From: Mucilaginibacter gracilis
GTDB taxonomy: Bacteria; Bacteroidota; Bacteroidia; Sphingobacteriales; Sphingobacteriaceae
Length of the DNA: 64,000 nucleotides
Assembly (NCBI RefSeq): GCF_003633615.1
Contig: NZ_RBKU01000001.1
Span: 2,480,001-2,544,000, forward strand
Direction: 5' to 3'
Shown: positions 26,602 to 35,350 of the stretch, in pieces
Layout: every line of letters begins with the position of its first letter
Position numbering within the stretch: position 1 is the stretch's first letter
Position numbers and translations under genes: made by a program
Notes under the pieces: model-generated
What the model saw: only the letters and a program-made list of their open reading frames with translations
What the model was told of the DNA's origin: nothing
Databases searched by the model: none

Positions 26602-27480
26602 ATGATAAATATTGAAAAAAACGATGTTTCCGGATTACCATTATTCCAAAGCTGCTTCGTTACCATTAATAACATACGCCTGCATTATATTATCGGAGGA
26701 AGCGGACCTGTTATTATGCTCATACATGGCTGGGCCTACACCTGGAATGAATGGAAAAACATCTTACCTGATTTAGCACAAGCGGGATATACCGTGATTG
26801 CTCCAGATATGAGGGGTTGCGGTGATTCCGGGAAGCCAAATCACATTTATACGAAAAGAGACGTGGCTGAAGACTTTTATCTGCTGACGGAAGTGCTAAA
26901 AATAGAAACCCTTTATTTGATGGGGGTTGACATCGGCATGATGGTAGCATACGCTTTCGCGGCTGCTTATCCTGCCAAGGTGAAAAAAGTAATATTAGGA
27001 GAAGCGGTTCTTCCTGGTTTCGGTCTGGAAGAAATGATGAATCCGGCTACCGGCGGAAGTTGGCATTTCGGCTTTCAAAGCAATGCGGAATTTGCCGCTC
27101 GTGTCATTTCAGGAAATGAGAAAATCTATTACGAACACTTCTGGCAACTGATGTCACCTGTAAAAGGTATAACGGAAGAATCTGTAAAACCCTATTTGAA
27201 ATTTTATGGCAATGTAGAAGGATCCAGAGGTGGCTTCTTTCACTATGAATCCTTGGCTAACGACTCGAAATTTAATAAGGAAAATCCGAACCGAAAATTA
27301 CAACTGCCGGTTTTAATTATAAGTGGTGATCAGGGCATCCCACAATTTTTAACAATTAATAGTATTAAGCAGGTGGCTGACAATTACGAAACCGCGCTGG
27401 TTGAAAATTGTGGACATACCCTGGCCGAAGAGAACCCGGAAGGAACAGTCAAACATATTTTAAATTTCTTACAGAAATAA
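26602..27480 (+). CDS. Alpha/beta hydrolase (epoxide/haloalkane hydrolase-like)
   Basis: A 292-residue alpha/beta-hydrolase. It has the oxyanion motif MLIHGWAYTWNEWKN, the pattern DMRGCGDSGKP, a nucleophile elbow LMGVDIGMMVAYAFA in which the nucleophile is Asp (as in epoxide hydrolases and dehalogenases rather than Ser esterases), an acid near VLIISGDQGI and a catalytic His in VENCGHTLAEENP. It is the first gene of a unit with the reductase at 27483 (2 bp apart), opposite an HxlR regulator. Asp nucleophile chemistry suggests detoxification of epoxides or halides. Confidence 0.88.
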   Translation: MINIEKNDVSGLPLFQSCFVTINNIRLHYIIGGSGPVIMLIHGWAYTWNEWKNILPDLAQAGYTVIAPDMRGCGDSGKPNHIYTKRDVAEDFYLLTEVLKIETLYLMGVDIGMMVAYAFAAAYPAKVKKVILGEAVLPGFGLEEMMNPATGGSWHFGFQSNAEFAARVISGNEKIYYEHFWQLMSPVKGITEESVKPYLKFYGNVEGSRGGFFHYESLANDSKFNKENPNRKLQLPVLIISGDQGIPQFLTINSIKQVADNYETALVENCGHTLAEENPEGTVKHILNFLQK

Positions 27481-27482
27481 AG

Positions 27483-28142
27483 ATGCAAAAAAGAATATTA
27501 ATATTAGGTGCGACTGGAAGAACTGGCCAAATTGCTGTTGAATTAGCTTTAGCAAAAGGATACGCGGTAACCGCATTGGTGCGCAACCCCGATAAAATCA
27601 AGTTCAAATCTGATAGCCTGGAGGTGATAAAAGGGCTCCCGACAAATATTGAAGATCTCCGCAAAGCTATGAAAGGCTGTGACGCCGTGATTAGTTTATT
27701 AAGCGCATTATCAGATAAGGAAAGCTTTTCCATTAAAAAAATAATTCCTCCCCATACCCTAAAAAAAAGTATCGGCAACGCACTGCAGGTAATGAGGGAA
27801 TACGGGGTTAAGAGAATCCTGACACTTTCTTCCATCGGTGCCGGGAACTCCTTCGAATATGCGCCATGGTTTATGAAGATGATCATAAAACTGACTAATT
27901 TTAAGATCGTATTCGCGGATCACAACGCACAGGAAAGCCTGATTCAAAATTCCGGGTTGGATTGGACAATTGCCAGGCCGGTCGGATTGAATGAAAATGA
28001 AAACATCGGCGAATTGGTCGTAAATTATAGTAAAACACCGAAACCGTTCAAAATGAGCCGTAAACAGTTAGCAAAGTTCTTTATTGATGATGTCGATTCA
28101 GAAATTTTCAGGGGCAAAACACCTATCCTGTCAGAAATATAA
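27483..28142 (+). CDS. NAD(P)-binding reductase (NmrA/SDR_a5-like)
   Basis: About 219 residues from ATG 27483, 2 bp after the hydrolase stop; a longer in-frame opening from 27408 lies inside the hydrolase and is rejected. The N-terminus MQKRILILGATGRTGQIAVELALAKGYAVTALVRNP is the NAD(P)-binding motif of flavin-reductase/biliverdin-reductase-like atypical SDRs. A TLSSIGAG strand and DWTIARPVGL are also family-typical. It is likely to work with the hydrolase under HxlR control; the substrate is unknown. Confidence 0.87.
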   Translation: MQKRILILGATGRTGQIAVELALAKGYAVTALVRNPDKIKFKSDSLEVIKGLPTNIEDLRKAMKGCDAVISLLSALSDKESFSIKKIIPPHTLKKSIGNALQVMREYGVKRILTLSSIGAGNSFEYAPWFMKMIIKLTNFKIVFADHNAQESLIQNSGLDWTIARPVGLNENENIGELVVNYSKTPKPFKMSRKQLAKFFIDDVDSEIFRGKTPILSEI

Positions 28143-28495
28143 TATAAGGTTGCTTAGATTTTTAGTTGAATAAATTTCTAAAATTTCAATTCAATCAAAC
28201 AGAAATTAGTTTTGTCATATCTGTTGTTGAGTAAATACTCACACAGGCAAAGTATCGGGCGGAACTGCTAAGAGATTTATTTATGCTTAGTTTTTATATG
28301 CGGAATGAACGCTGTCGATTTCTGTGATCTTGATAGCTGCAATCCCTAAGCGGAAGAATCTCGAAGTCCTTTATAAGTGATTTGAGGCGTTTAACTGGAT
28401 TTTTGACCAGCAAAAATTCCGTTTCAGAACAAGCTTATAGGCTACTCAGATGAAGAAAACTAATTGATAATACACCCTAAACCTAACCAATCATT
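28143..28495. other. Intergenic region without a supported gene
   Basis: About 350 bp. Only the last 15-20 bp (CCTAACCAATCATT) are shared with the region before the TetR copy at 25092. No other structure is visible. Confidence 0.45.
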
Positions 28496-28856
28496 ATGAA
28501 AAACAACGAACCACTAAAAACTATTAAAAACAAAGAAGTCACCAAAAAGAAATTGGTATGGGCTGTTGGAGAGATTATCAAAACTGAGGGTTTTGTCGCT
28601 TTAAAAAGCGCCAGCAAGGTCGCCAGAATTGCTGGTGTAGACAGGAAGCTAATCGGTCGCTATTTTGGTGGACTAAACCAGTTGATAGAAGCTTATGTGG
28701 TAGAGAATGATTACTGGATTTTATTTACAGAAAAAATTAATGACCTACTAAAATCGAATAACTACCCAGGAAGTAAAGAGTTAATTACATCCATACTTCA
28801 AAATCAATACACCTATTTTTTATCGGACAAGGACATGCAGCGATTGATCCTCTGGG
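28496..28856 (+). pseudogene. TetR family regulator, 3'-truncated paralogue
   Basis: The first 120 codons are about 85% identical at protein level to the TetR gene at 25092 and retain Trp where that copy has a stop. Homology ends at 28856 (CTC TGG G), where DNA of the mobile island begins. The reading frame then runs on to an unrelated stop at 28891. The C-terminal ligand-binding domain is lost, so the product would be an HTH with half a dimer domain. Confidence 0.85.
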
Positions 28857-29732
28857 CTTGCGCCGAAATGGTGTGGTCTCATTCATCATAATCTCCACTT
28901 TAAGCACCTTTAGCCAGTTATCAATATAACCGGCATGATTACCTTTATCGACGGTAGCAATGCCAAACCCAGCACAAAGAAACGCCGCCCCAAACTCGGC
29001 AACCAATTCTTCAACGGCATAATTTTGATCGCCGAATTTCTTGCCTTTTGTGCGGTTTAAACGTTTTTCATGACCTGTCCAGTGTGTCAATTCGTGCATC
29101 AGGGTTGAATAATATCCTTCGGTCGCCGTGCAATTCTGTGTGGGCTGGAAACTTTCATTTGGGGGCATATAAATTTTATCTTCGGATGGGCGGTAAAAGG
29201 CCCGGTCGCCGGTATGTTCAATGATCGCTTTGGTATTGGCAACAAATTCTTCAACGATTGCAATTTTCTCAACCAGGTTTTCTTTTGAGGCTTGTGATGG
29301 TTCCGGCGCAACATAACCTGCAAGCTGGCTTCTATTGAATACATAGGAGGATTTGAGGAACGGGATTTTTTCGATTTCACCATCATTCTCTTTTTCGATG
29401 GTGTCGTAATAAACAATCAAGCTGCCTTTTTCGCCTTTGCGGACGTATTCCTTCTTGGATTGCCATTGCTTAAAACTGGCCCATTCATCGCATTGATAGC
29501 TGTTCTTGATTGCCGAACACCAGAGCAAAACGATATTTATACCGCGATAATGGTTTCCGGTAGTAAAATTCAACGGCAGGCCTAACAACGATCTTTCGTT
29601 TCCTATCCACGGTTGCTGCCACGGCACCGTACCGGCCTCCAATTGCTGTATGATCGTATCGGTGACGGTTTGGTAAATATCTTTACGCTGGATTGTATTT
29701 GCAGTTGGTTTTTTTGATGCCTTGTTTTGCAT
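28785..29732 (-). CDS. ArdC-like antirestriction protein, C-terminus replaced
   Basis: A 315-residue frame. The N-terminal ArdC ssDNA-binding domain (DIYQTVTDTIIQQLEAGTVPWQQPW) is followed by the zincin-like metallopeptidase domain with HELTHWTGH (HExxH) and EELVAEFGAAFLC. Plasmid ArdC proteins protect incoming DNA from host restriction. Homology ends at IDNWLKVLK (about 28895); the last 35 residues read into foreign DNA and antisense of the truncated TetR gene, so roughly 25-30 native residues are missing. AGGAAAGG is a good ribosome-binding site before the ATG. The protein may still fold, as the catalytic region is intact. Confidence 0.85.
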   Translation of the reverse strand: MQNKASKKPTANTIQRKDIYQTVTDTIIQQLEAGTVPWQQPWIGNERSLLGLPLNFTTGNHYRGINIVLLWCSAIKNSYQCDEWASFKQWQSKKEYVRKGEKGSLIVYYDTIEKENDGEIEKIPFLKSSYVFNRSQLAGYVAPEPSQASKENLVEKIAIVEEFVANTKAIIEHTGDRAFYRPSEDKIYMPPNESFQPTQNCTATEGYYSTLMHELTHWTGHEKRLNRTKGKKFGDQNYAVEELVAEFGAAFLCAGFGIATVDKGNHAGYIDNWLKVLKVEIMMNETTPFRRKPRGSIAACPCPIKNRCIDFEVWM

Positions 29733-30084
29733 TGTCGTTGCCTTTCCTGATTAAAAGTTGATGGTTACAGGAGATGCCCAACCGGGAATTAGTGACCAAA
29801 CCGGCTGAAATTTTGATTGCGCGAGGGAGCCCGCAAGGGCGGGGAAAATTTTAGTTGGTGTCGGGAACGGCCCCGGTTAATCTCTTGTAAAAACCATCCG
29901 CTTTGTTTTCATCAGGAGAAGGTAACCAAAGGGAATTGCTTAAAACAGCACCGGAATCGGCTGTTATTTTGCGTTATGGAGTGAAGCGGATACCGGCCCC
30001 GTGGCTAATGCCGGTGCAGTATGAGCGGAAAGCCGGGGCCGGAGGTAACGCCCACATTTAAAACCTAACCGTCGGTCAATTCGA
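29733..30084. other. Island spacer without a gene
   Basis: About 350 bp of GC-richer DNA between the ArdC and RadC genes. No open frame or repeat stands out; it could hold regulatory sequence or a lost small gene. Confidence 0.4.
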
Positions 30085-30555
30085 TCATGGAATCCACCCA
30101 TGATCGGCCATAGAGTAATAGCCATGCGAAGACAAAATAATATGTTCCACTACCTTGAGGCCCAAAATCTCACCGCCCTGCGCCAATTTGTTGGTTAAAT
30201 CAATATCCGCTTCGCTGGGGTCTAAATGTGCTGTAGGATGATTATGGGCCAGGATTATTTTATTGGCTTTCGCTTTCAATGCCGTGGCATAGATCAGCGC
30301 CGGGTCAACCGAAACCATGGTCATTCCGCCGCTGGCGATTTCAGAAATACCCAGGCAGTTATTACGCAGGTCCAATAATAGGATCTTAAACTCCTCAACC
30401 AAGCCAATCCGGTTTTCGTTCCAGGTTGATTTCAATACTTGATAGGCGATTTCTGATTTATTGATCCTGACCCGTTCGGATGGATGGACTTTATTGCGAT
30501 AAACCAATTCGACTTCGGTTACCTTAAATTGGCTGGCCGTTTGTGATGCTGTCAT
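30085..30555 (-). CDS. RadC-like JAB/MPN domain protein
   Basis: A 156-residue protein with the JAMM metal motif HNHPTAHLDPSEADIDLT (HxH-x7-S-x2-D) and an upstream strand LLLDLRNNCLGISEIASGG. The N-terminal helix-hairpin-helix of chromosomal RadC is absent, as is usual for the mobile-element version. The function of these proteins is unknown; a role in DNA metabolism during element transfer is commonly assumed. AAGGAG lies before the start codon. The primase gene ends 12 bp upstream. Confidence 0.9.
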   Translation of the reverse strand: MTASQTASQFKVTEVELVYRNKVHPSERVRINKSEIAYQVLKSTWNENRIGLVEEFKILLLDLRNNCLGISEIASGGMTMVSVDPALIYATALKAKANKIILAHNHPTAHLDPSEADIDLTNKLAQGGEILGLKVVEHIILSSHGYYSMADHGWIP

Positions 30556-30567
30556 TGCTCTATCTCC

Positions 30568-31476
30568 TTACAAGCCAAGGTTGAGATTGTGCATGTGCCA
30601 GGCGTTGAAATCCTTGCTGGTGCAATAGACGTCATTCATCTTTTTATGCAGTAAGTCTTGTTCGGTCGCAAAAAATCCGGCCAATTCTGCCGTGGCTTTT
30701 GACCCAGCCTTGTCGTTATCCAACCAGGTATAGGCCATGCGGTAGCCATAGTTTTTAATGTAGGGCACCGCTAAATTCAGGCAGGACAGCGAATTTAAAA
30801 CGATCATATCATCCGTATGATTGCGGGTTTTCATGATCGTCAGGAACGTCAGATAATCAAACATGCCCTCGAACAGGTGGATTTTATCGGGTTTGGGAAT
30901 GGTTCCCCGGATAAAGGTAATATCCTTCGTCCCGATATTGCCTTTGAAATTAGGGTTCCGTAATTCATAGCCATTTTCTTCGTTTTTAATGCCCAAAGCA
31001 TAAAAGCTCTTTTGTGTTTTTTTATTGTACACATGGACTTCTTTCAGACATTTCGGCGTGTAGTTTAAGGATATGCCCCGCTTTTGCAGATAGGCGATCA
31101 ATGATGGCTCCTGAATGGCATGGGCCTTGGTTAAAACCAATGATCGCTCGCTCTCTGCATTTCTTGGCACTGCATCGGGAATAATCAGCAAGGGTTTGGA
31201 ATTTGCCGTCATGTTGTTTATCCAGCGCAAGGCATCCGAAGCCGTGTTGTTTTCCTGCGTGGATTTTAAGTAATGGCAAACAAAATCGACGCTATTGCCC
31301 CCGGTGCCGTCCCCGAAATCGTGCCAAAGATTGCCGGTTACATGAAAACTTGCAGTATTTTCCTCCCGCAAGGGTGACAGATACCAGCTTTCTTTTTCGT
31401 TTTGCTTCACTGGAAAAGCATTGATCTTTTCCAAAATTAAAGACATGGGTACGCATTTCGCTTCATCAATATTCAT
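30568..31476 (-). CDS. Mobile-element primase (CHC2-like plus toprim)
   Basis: A 302-residue protein. The N-terminal segment SWYLSPLREENTASFHVTGNLWHDFGDGTGGNSVDFVCHYL is the CHC2-like zinc-finger fold seen in mobilisation primases, although the Cys/His ligands are degenerate. The toprim domain follows, with IHLFEGMFDYLTFL (the Glu motif) and MAYTWLDNDKAGSKATAEL (DxD). It would synthesise primers for complementary-strand synthesis after transfer. TGGAGAT is a ribosome-binding site. Confidence 0.85.
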   Translation of the reverse strand: MNIDEAKCVPMSLILEKINAFPVKQNEKESWYLSPLREENTASFHVTGNLWHDFGDGTGGNSVDFVCHYLKSTQENNTASDALRWINNMTANSKPLLIIPDAVPRNAESERSLVLTKAHAIQEPSLIAYLQKRGISLNYTPKCLKEVHVYNKKTQKSFYALGIKNEENGYELRNPNFKGNIGTKDITFIRGTIPKPDKIHLFEGMFDYLTFLTIMKTRNHTDDMIVLNSLSCLNLAVPYIKNYGYRMAYTWLDNDKAGSKATAELAGFFATEQDLLHKKMNDVYCTSKDFNAWHMHNLNLGL

Positions 31477-31531
31477 TGGCGATCTCCAAAGTTTTGTGAT
31501 TTTTAAAGGGACAGTAAAACGATGTTCCGGC

Positions 31532-31738
31532 TTACTTTTTAGGCCGCTTAATCGTTTTGCACTGTTCGAGGAATTTATTTAAATCGGAACGGCGATAACG
31601 AACCGAATTGCCGATTTTTATCGGATTGAGATTATACCGTTTTGTGCAATCCCAAACGGCCAGGGTCTCCGGCGAAAATTTCAGCATGCGTGCCGCTTCT
31701 TTTCTGGTCAGTAATTCATCAGGCTTATTTGTCGTCAT
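31532..31738 (-). CDS. AlpA/excisionase-like helix-turn-helix protein
   Basis: About 68 residues from ATG 31738. A GGAGGT Shine-Dalgarno sequence 7 nt upstream fixes this start over an earlier TTG. The protein has a MerR-type single helix-turn-helix (LLTRKEAARMLKFSPETLAVWD, then GNSVRYRRSDLNKFLEQ), the HTH_17 fold of excisionases and AlpA regulators. It probably controls integrase expression or excision of the island. Confidence 0.85.
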   Translation of the reverse strand: MTTNKPDELLTRKEAARMLKFSPETLAVWDCTKRYNLNPIKIGNSVRYRRSDLNKFLEQCKTIKRPKK

Positions 31739-32005
31739 ATTTAACACCTCCATTGTTGAAGAAAAAATCAGTTGCAAAATTCAAGACGAATCTTGCAAAG
31801 GAACGGGGGATGTCATACCTCATTTCTAAGGTAAAAATCACAATTTTCGTCATTCATCCATCAAGAATAATGAACATTAAACCGTCGGCATACATGGGTA
31901 GGTACGTGTAGATCGAATTTTATTACATCGTCGGTTTTTTCACACCGAATCACTATCGAACCTGTCATGAAACAGATTCGATAGTTTGGATTTTTAGATC
32001 GCTGA

Positions 32006-33301
32006 TTACGCCGGTTGTAATAGAAACAGATTGGTTGCTGTTTCAACAGATGCCCGTACCGGGTCAAGATTTAACCGTGCATAGATTTCGGTTGCCTGTG
32101 ATGATTTATGCCCCAGGCTCTTGCCGATGATCGAGAGGCTCGCTCCGCTGATAGCCTGGTAACTGCCAAAGGTTCGGCGGATATCATGCAAGCGAATATC
32201 GGTGACACCCTGGGGAAGCTGAAAGTTTTCCGATTCCGCCTGTTTGATGATTTGCTTGAATGGCATGCCACCATCATACGCACCAGACATTCGTTTTCCG
32301 AGGCTATCTAACCAGCAAGCATTTTTTTCATTCTGCTGCCATAACAACAAGGTCGCCCGTTCTGTAATTTTCTGCCAGTCAGTTTTGACGCTGGCGGTAT
32401 GTTTTTCACAATCTCCTTTTTTCGGAAACACCCATTGGCTTTGTGCTACCTCAAAACGGCGTTGCAGAATTTCCATGGCGCGGGGCATCAGTGGCACCGT
32501 TACCGGGTCGCCATTCTTGGTATCCGGGATGCGCCACTCGCAATATTCCCAATTGATCTGCTCATAGCGCATCATCAAAGTATTGGTTCTGCGTGCGCCG
32601 GTGAGAAACAACATCCATAAATAATCCCGTACCGTCTCGCTTTCGTAATCATTGATCGCTTGCAAAATAAACGGCAACTCGGCAGGTAATATGAACCGGT
32701 CACGGGACTTTTCCTTATACTTTTTGATGCCGGTTGTGGGATTATTACCCTCCCAACCCCATTCGGTGGCCTTATTGTAAATCGCCCGGATGCGCTGCAG
32801 CATTTTATTGGCCTGGTATAACCCGTGGTCACGATAAATGGTTTCGTGCAGCCGTTTGATTTCAGGGCGTTTGATGTCCGAAATCTTCCGCTTGAACCAG
32901 TGCGGTACAAAGCGGGTAATATCCTGCTGATCGGCCAGCCAGGATTTTTTATGAACCTTGCTGTAACGGTGCAAATATTGGTCGAATAGCTGCCCGAAAT
33001 TCATTTCATTACGAATTTTGCGCCTTTCGTTTTGCGGGTTGATGCCCATGGCAATCTGGCCAAGTTTGATTTTAGCGAGTTTTCGGGCGTTTTCGATGGT
33101 CAGATCGGGGTATTTACCCAAAAAGATCTTCTCGGTTCTACCGGCAATCTTTTTGATCACATAGAATGATTTTGCACCGCTGGGCTGGATGGCAAAGAAT
33201 AACCCTCTTACCTGGGTGTCCTTGTGATAGCTTCTGTTGCCTTTGGCTGGTATTGGCAGTTTATCTAATTCAGAGATGGTAAAGTTAAAAGTTTTAGTCA
33301 T
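32006..33301 (-). CDS. P4-type tyrosine integrase (DUF4102 family)
   Basis: A 431-residue integrase. The N-terminal DUF4102 arm-binding domain (GLFFAIQPSGAKSFYVIKKIAGRTEKIFLGKYPDLTIENARKLA) is followed by a SAM-like core and the catalytic domain with Arg in LTGARRTNTL, HDIRRTFG (H-x-x-R), GHKSSQATEIYARL (His, then Tyr). This architecture is typical of P4-like integrases common in Proteobacteria and differs from the Bacteroidota integrase at 50165. AGGAAAGG precedes the ATG. The gene appears intact. Confidence 0.92.
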   Translation of the reverse strand: MTKTFNFTISELDKLPIPAKGNRSYHKDTQVRGLFFAIQPSGAKSFYVIKKIAGRTEKIFLGKYPDLTIENARKLAKIKLGQIAMGINPQNERRKIRNEMNFGQLFDQYLHRYSKVHKKSWLADQQDITRFVPHWFKRKISDIKRPEIKRLHETIYRDHGLYQANKMLQRIRAIYNKATEWGWEGNNPTTGIKKYKEKSRDRFILPAELPFILQAINDYESETVRDYLWMLFLTGARRTNTLMMRYEQINWEYCEWRIPDTKNGDPVTVPLMPRAMEILQRRFEVAQSQWVFPKKGDCEKHTASVKTDWQKITERATLLLWQQNEKNACWLDSLGKRMSGAYDGGMPFKQIIKQAESENFQLPQGVTDIRLHDIRRTFGSYQAISGASLSIIGKSLGHKSSQATEIYARLNLDPVRASVETATNLFLLQPA

Positions 33302-34044
33302 CGGTAGCCTTTCCTGTGGGTTAGGTCGGTGCAGCCACGGTTCTCCCCTGGTGAGTAAAAACGGGCCGGTGGGAATAATACCCGTTAAGGCCGGTTTCGA
33401 TGACTAAATCGTTGATCGTACTTAACAATTAATGCTTGCTATATGCGCATTAAAACGTGTTAAATACCGGTAAAATATCCCACAAGGGGAGAGGGCATAA
33501 TTTATAGGTGCCAAATATGACTGTTTTACCAACAATTTAAATCAACCGAAACTTTTCGTTTTTCCTGGTGGTAGCCGTGGTGTTCCTGTGGTGATTAAAG
33601 AAATAAGCGGAGCTGCTTACAAGGGAATTGTCGCATTATGCGAGCACCTTTTCAAGCAATGATTTATGGCAGCGTGCAATTTGACCAATCCCCACAAATA
33701 ACATCAAAACAACTTCCCCTATTAATAATCGAAATAAGGATTGAAACGAAAATCCTGACCTGAAAGGTAATACAATAATTTTTATGGCGTTAGGACGACA
33801 TAAAGAACCATGTATTGCTCAACCCAATTTAAGCATCACGGGGAAGCCATGGAATGAATTAGATTAGGTAAAGAAAATATCAGGACAAGAAGTTACCCAC
33901 TCATCTGGAGGCATAAATTCATATTTCAGGTGATGGTGTACCAAGCGGCAAAGGTTTTACCACGCAATAAAAGGCAGAGCTTTTTAATAAGACAAGAAAA
34001 ACAAAACATATATTTTAAAGGCAGGTTTCAATCTTCTTAATTTA
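33302..34044. other. Intergenic region at the island edge
   Basis: About 740 bp with no supported gene. The left part should contain the integrase promoter and the lost attachment site. Fragments near 33850-34000 have protein-like stretches interrupted by stops and may be old coding debris. No repeat of the left junction sequence (28850-28870) was seen. Confidence 0.4.
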
Positions 34045-35346
34045 TTAATCTTTATTAATAACCTTTAATAAATTATAAGTTATTCGTTTCAAAATCGTTG
34101 CATCTTGTGTAACGATTTCTGCATCTGCTAACATCCCTTGTTTGAGATGTATCGGCTTACGCATATCGGTCGCACCTTTAATTTTAAAAGTAACTTTTGA
34201 AAAAAACACACTGTCACGATACGGCACATCCGATATATAACTAATATTGCCGCGTATCATACCATATTCTTCAAATGGATAGCTTTTCAATTTTATCAGA
34301 ACCTCCTGGCCTTCTTTTACTTTGCCCATATTAATTTGCGGAATGGCCATTTCTCCGAAAAATTGCTCATTACCAGGATTGATGTAAAACACGTCTTGAT
34401 TAGTCGCTAAAACTTGGTTTTCCTGTACTATGCCGGCGAAAGTAAGTTTGCCAGACTGTGAGGCTGTTAATACATATTTATTTTTCCAGTCTTTCGCCTG
34501 ACTAATCAAACTATTGAGTGATTGTTGGAATTTTGATTTTGCTTCGGCAATTTGATTATCCAGTTCCAATATGTCTTTTTGTTTAGCTGCATAGGTTGCA
34601 GATGCTGTTATGAGAGCACTTTCCGTTTGTAATAATGGGGATCTTTTTGCAAGATATTTGCTTTCCTGCGTTCTGAACTCCGCCGGGCTTTCTACCCTTT
34701 CATGCTCCAGTTTTTGGTGCATCTCATATTCCTGGCTGGCCAGTTTATAATCTTTCTGGTCAATTTCTTTTTGGGCAATTAATTGGTCGCGCTGTTGGTT
34801 CAGGTTTAACAGGTCCTTTTGTAAATACGCTTTCTTTCTTAAATAAAACCCATTATTAATAGCAGAATGATAATCAATGTATTGCTGATAAAAAGTTTGA
34901 TAGAAGGATTGAAGCTCCCCCAATTGCGATAGATCGGTTTCTGCAAATAAACCGTCGGCAACAAGTTTTCCTGAATTAACTTCAAGCTGTATTTGGGTTA
35001 GCTTTTCTATAAGTCTCAGGATCGCGTCATGGTTACCAGTGCTTTCAAGATAACCCAATATCTGACCATTATAAACGAGATCATTTTCTTTAACTAATAG
35101 CTTTTCTAATTTACCTGATATCTTAGTGACAATAAGTTTGGGTGAGTTTGGCGATTCAATCCTAATCGACGTTTTGACAATGTCAGGATAGCGGATGAAT
35201 GCTGAAAGACTAAATATCAACACGAGCGCAATGAAAAACACCGTAATGCCCCATCTTAATATCCAAGAGGGCACGGCAGTGATAATATCCTGCATATCAT
35301 CAGTATGTATAATTTCATCATTGGTCTTGGTATATAATTCCGGCAT
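34045..35346 (-). CDS. HlyD family adaptor of the peptide exporter
   Basis: A 433-residue membrane-fusion protein. It has one N-terminal membrane helix (ILRWGITVFFIALVLIFSLSAFI, about 28-50), a first lipoyl half-motif (VTKISGKLEKLLVKENDLVYNGQILGYLES), a long coiled coil (about 140-300), the second half (VLTASQSGKLTFAGIVQENQVLA) and a beta-barrel domain. It connects the C39 ABC exporter to an outer-membrane duct. It starts 4 bp after that transporter's stop and is last in the minus-strand operon. No TolC gene is nearby, so a chromosomal one must be shared. Confidence 0.92.
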   Translation of the reverse strand: MPELYTKTNDEIIHTDDMQDIITAVPSWILRWGITVFFIALVLIFSLSAFIRYPDIVKTSIRIESPNSPKLIVTKISGKLEKLLVKENDLVYNGQILGYLESTGNHDAILRLIEKLTQIQLEVNSGKLVADGLFAETDLSQLGELQSFYQTFYQQYIDYHSAINNGFYLRKKAYLQKDLLNLNQQRDQLIAQKEIDQKDYKLASQEYEMHQKLEHERVESPAEFRTQESKYLAKRSPLLQTESALITASATYAAKQKDILELDNQIAEAKSKFQQSLNSLISQAKDWKNKYVLTASQSGKLTFAGIVQENQVLATNQDVFYINPGNEQFFGEMAIPQINMGKVKEGQEVLIKLKSYPFEEYGMIRGNISYISDVPYRDSVFFSKVTFKIKGATDMRKPIHLKQGMLADAEIVTQDATILKRITYNLLKVINKD

Positions 35347-35350
35347 ATCT

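Larger units (their letters stand above)
28857..33301 (-). mobile_element. Decayed integrative island with P4-type integrase
   Basis: Five minus-strand genes (ArdC-like, RadC-like, toprim primase, AlpA-like, P4-type tyrosine integrase) make a compact module typical of integrative elements. The left edge cuts both the TetR paralogue and the end of the ArdC gene, so the original boundary has been lost by deletion. All five genes carry recognisable Shine-Dalgarno sequences, unlike the neighbouring genes. The right edge is somewhere between 33301 and about 34000; no attachment-site repeat could be found. Confidence 0.75.

Noticed and set aside
27408..27482. Longer N-terminus of the reductase at 27483
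   Set aside because: It lies inside the hydrolase coding region, and the Rossmann motif starts directly after ATG 27483.
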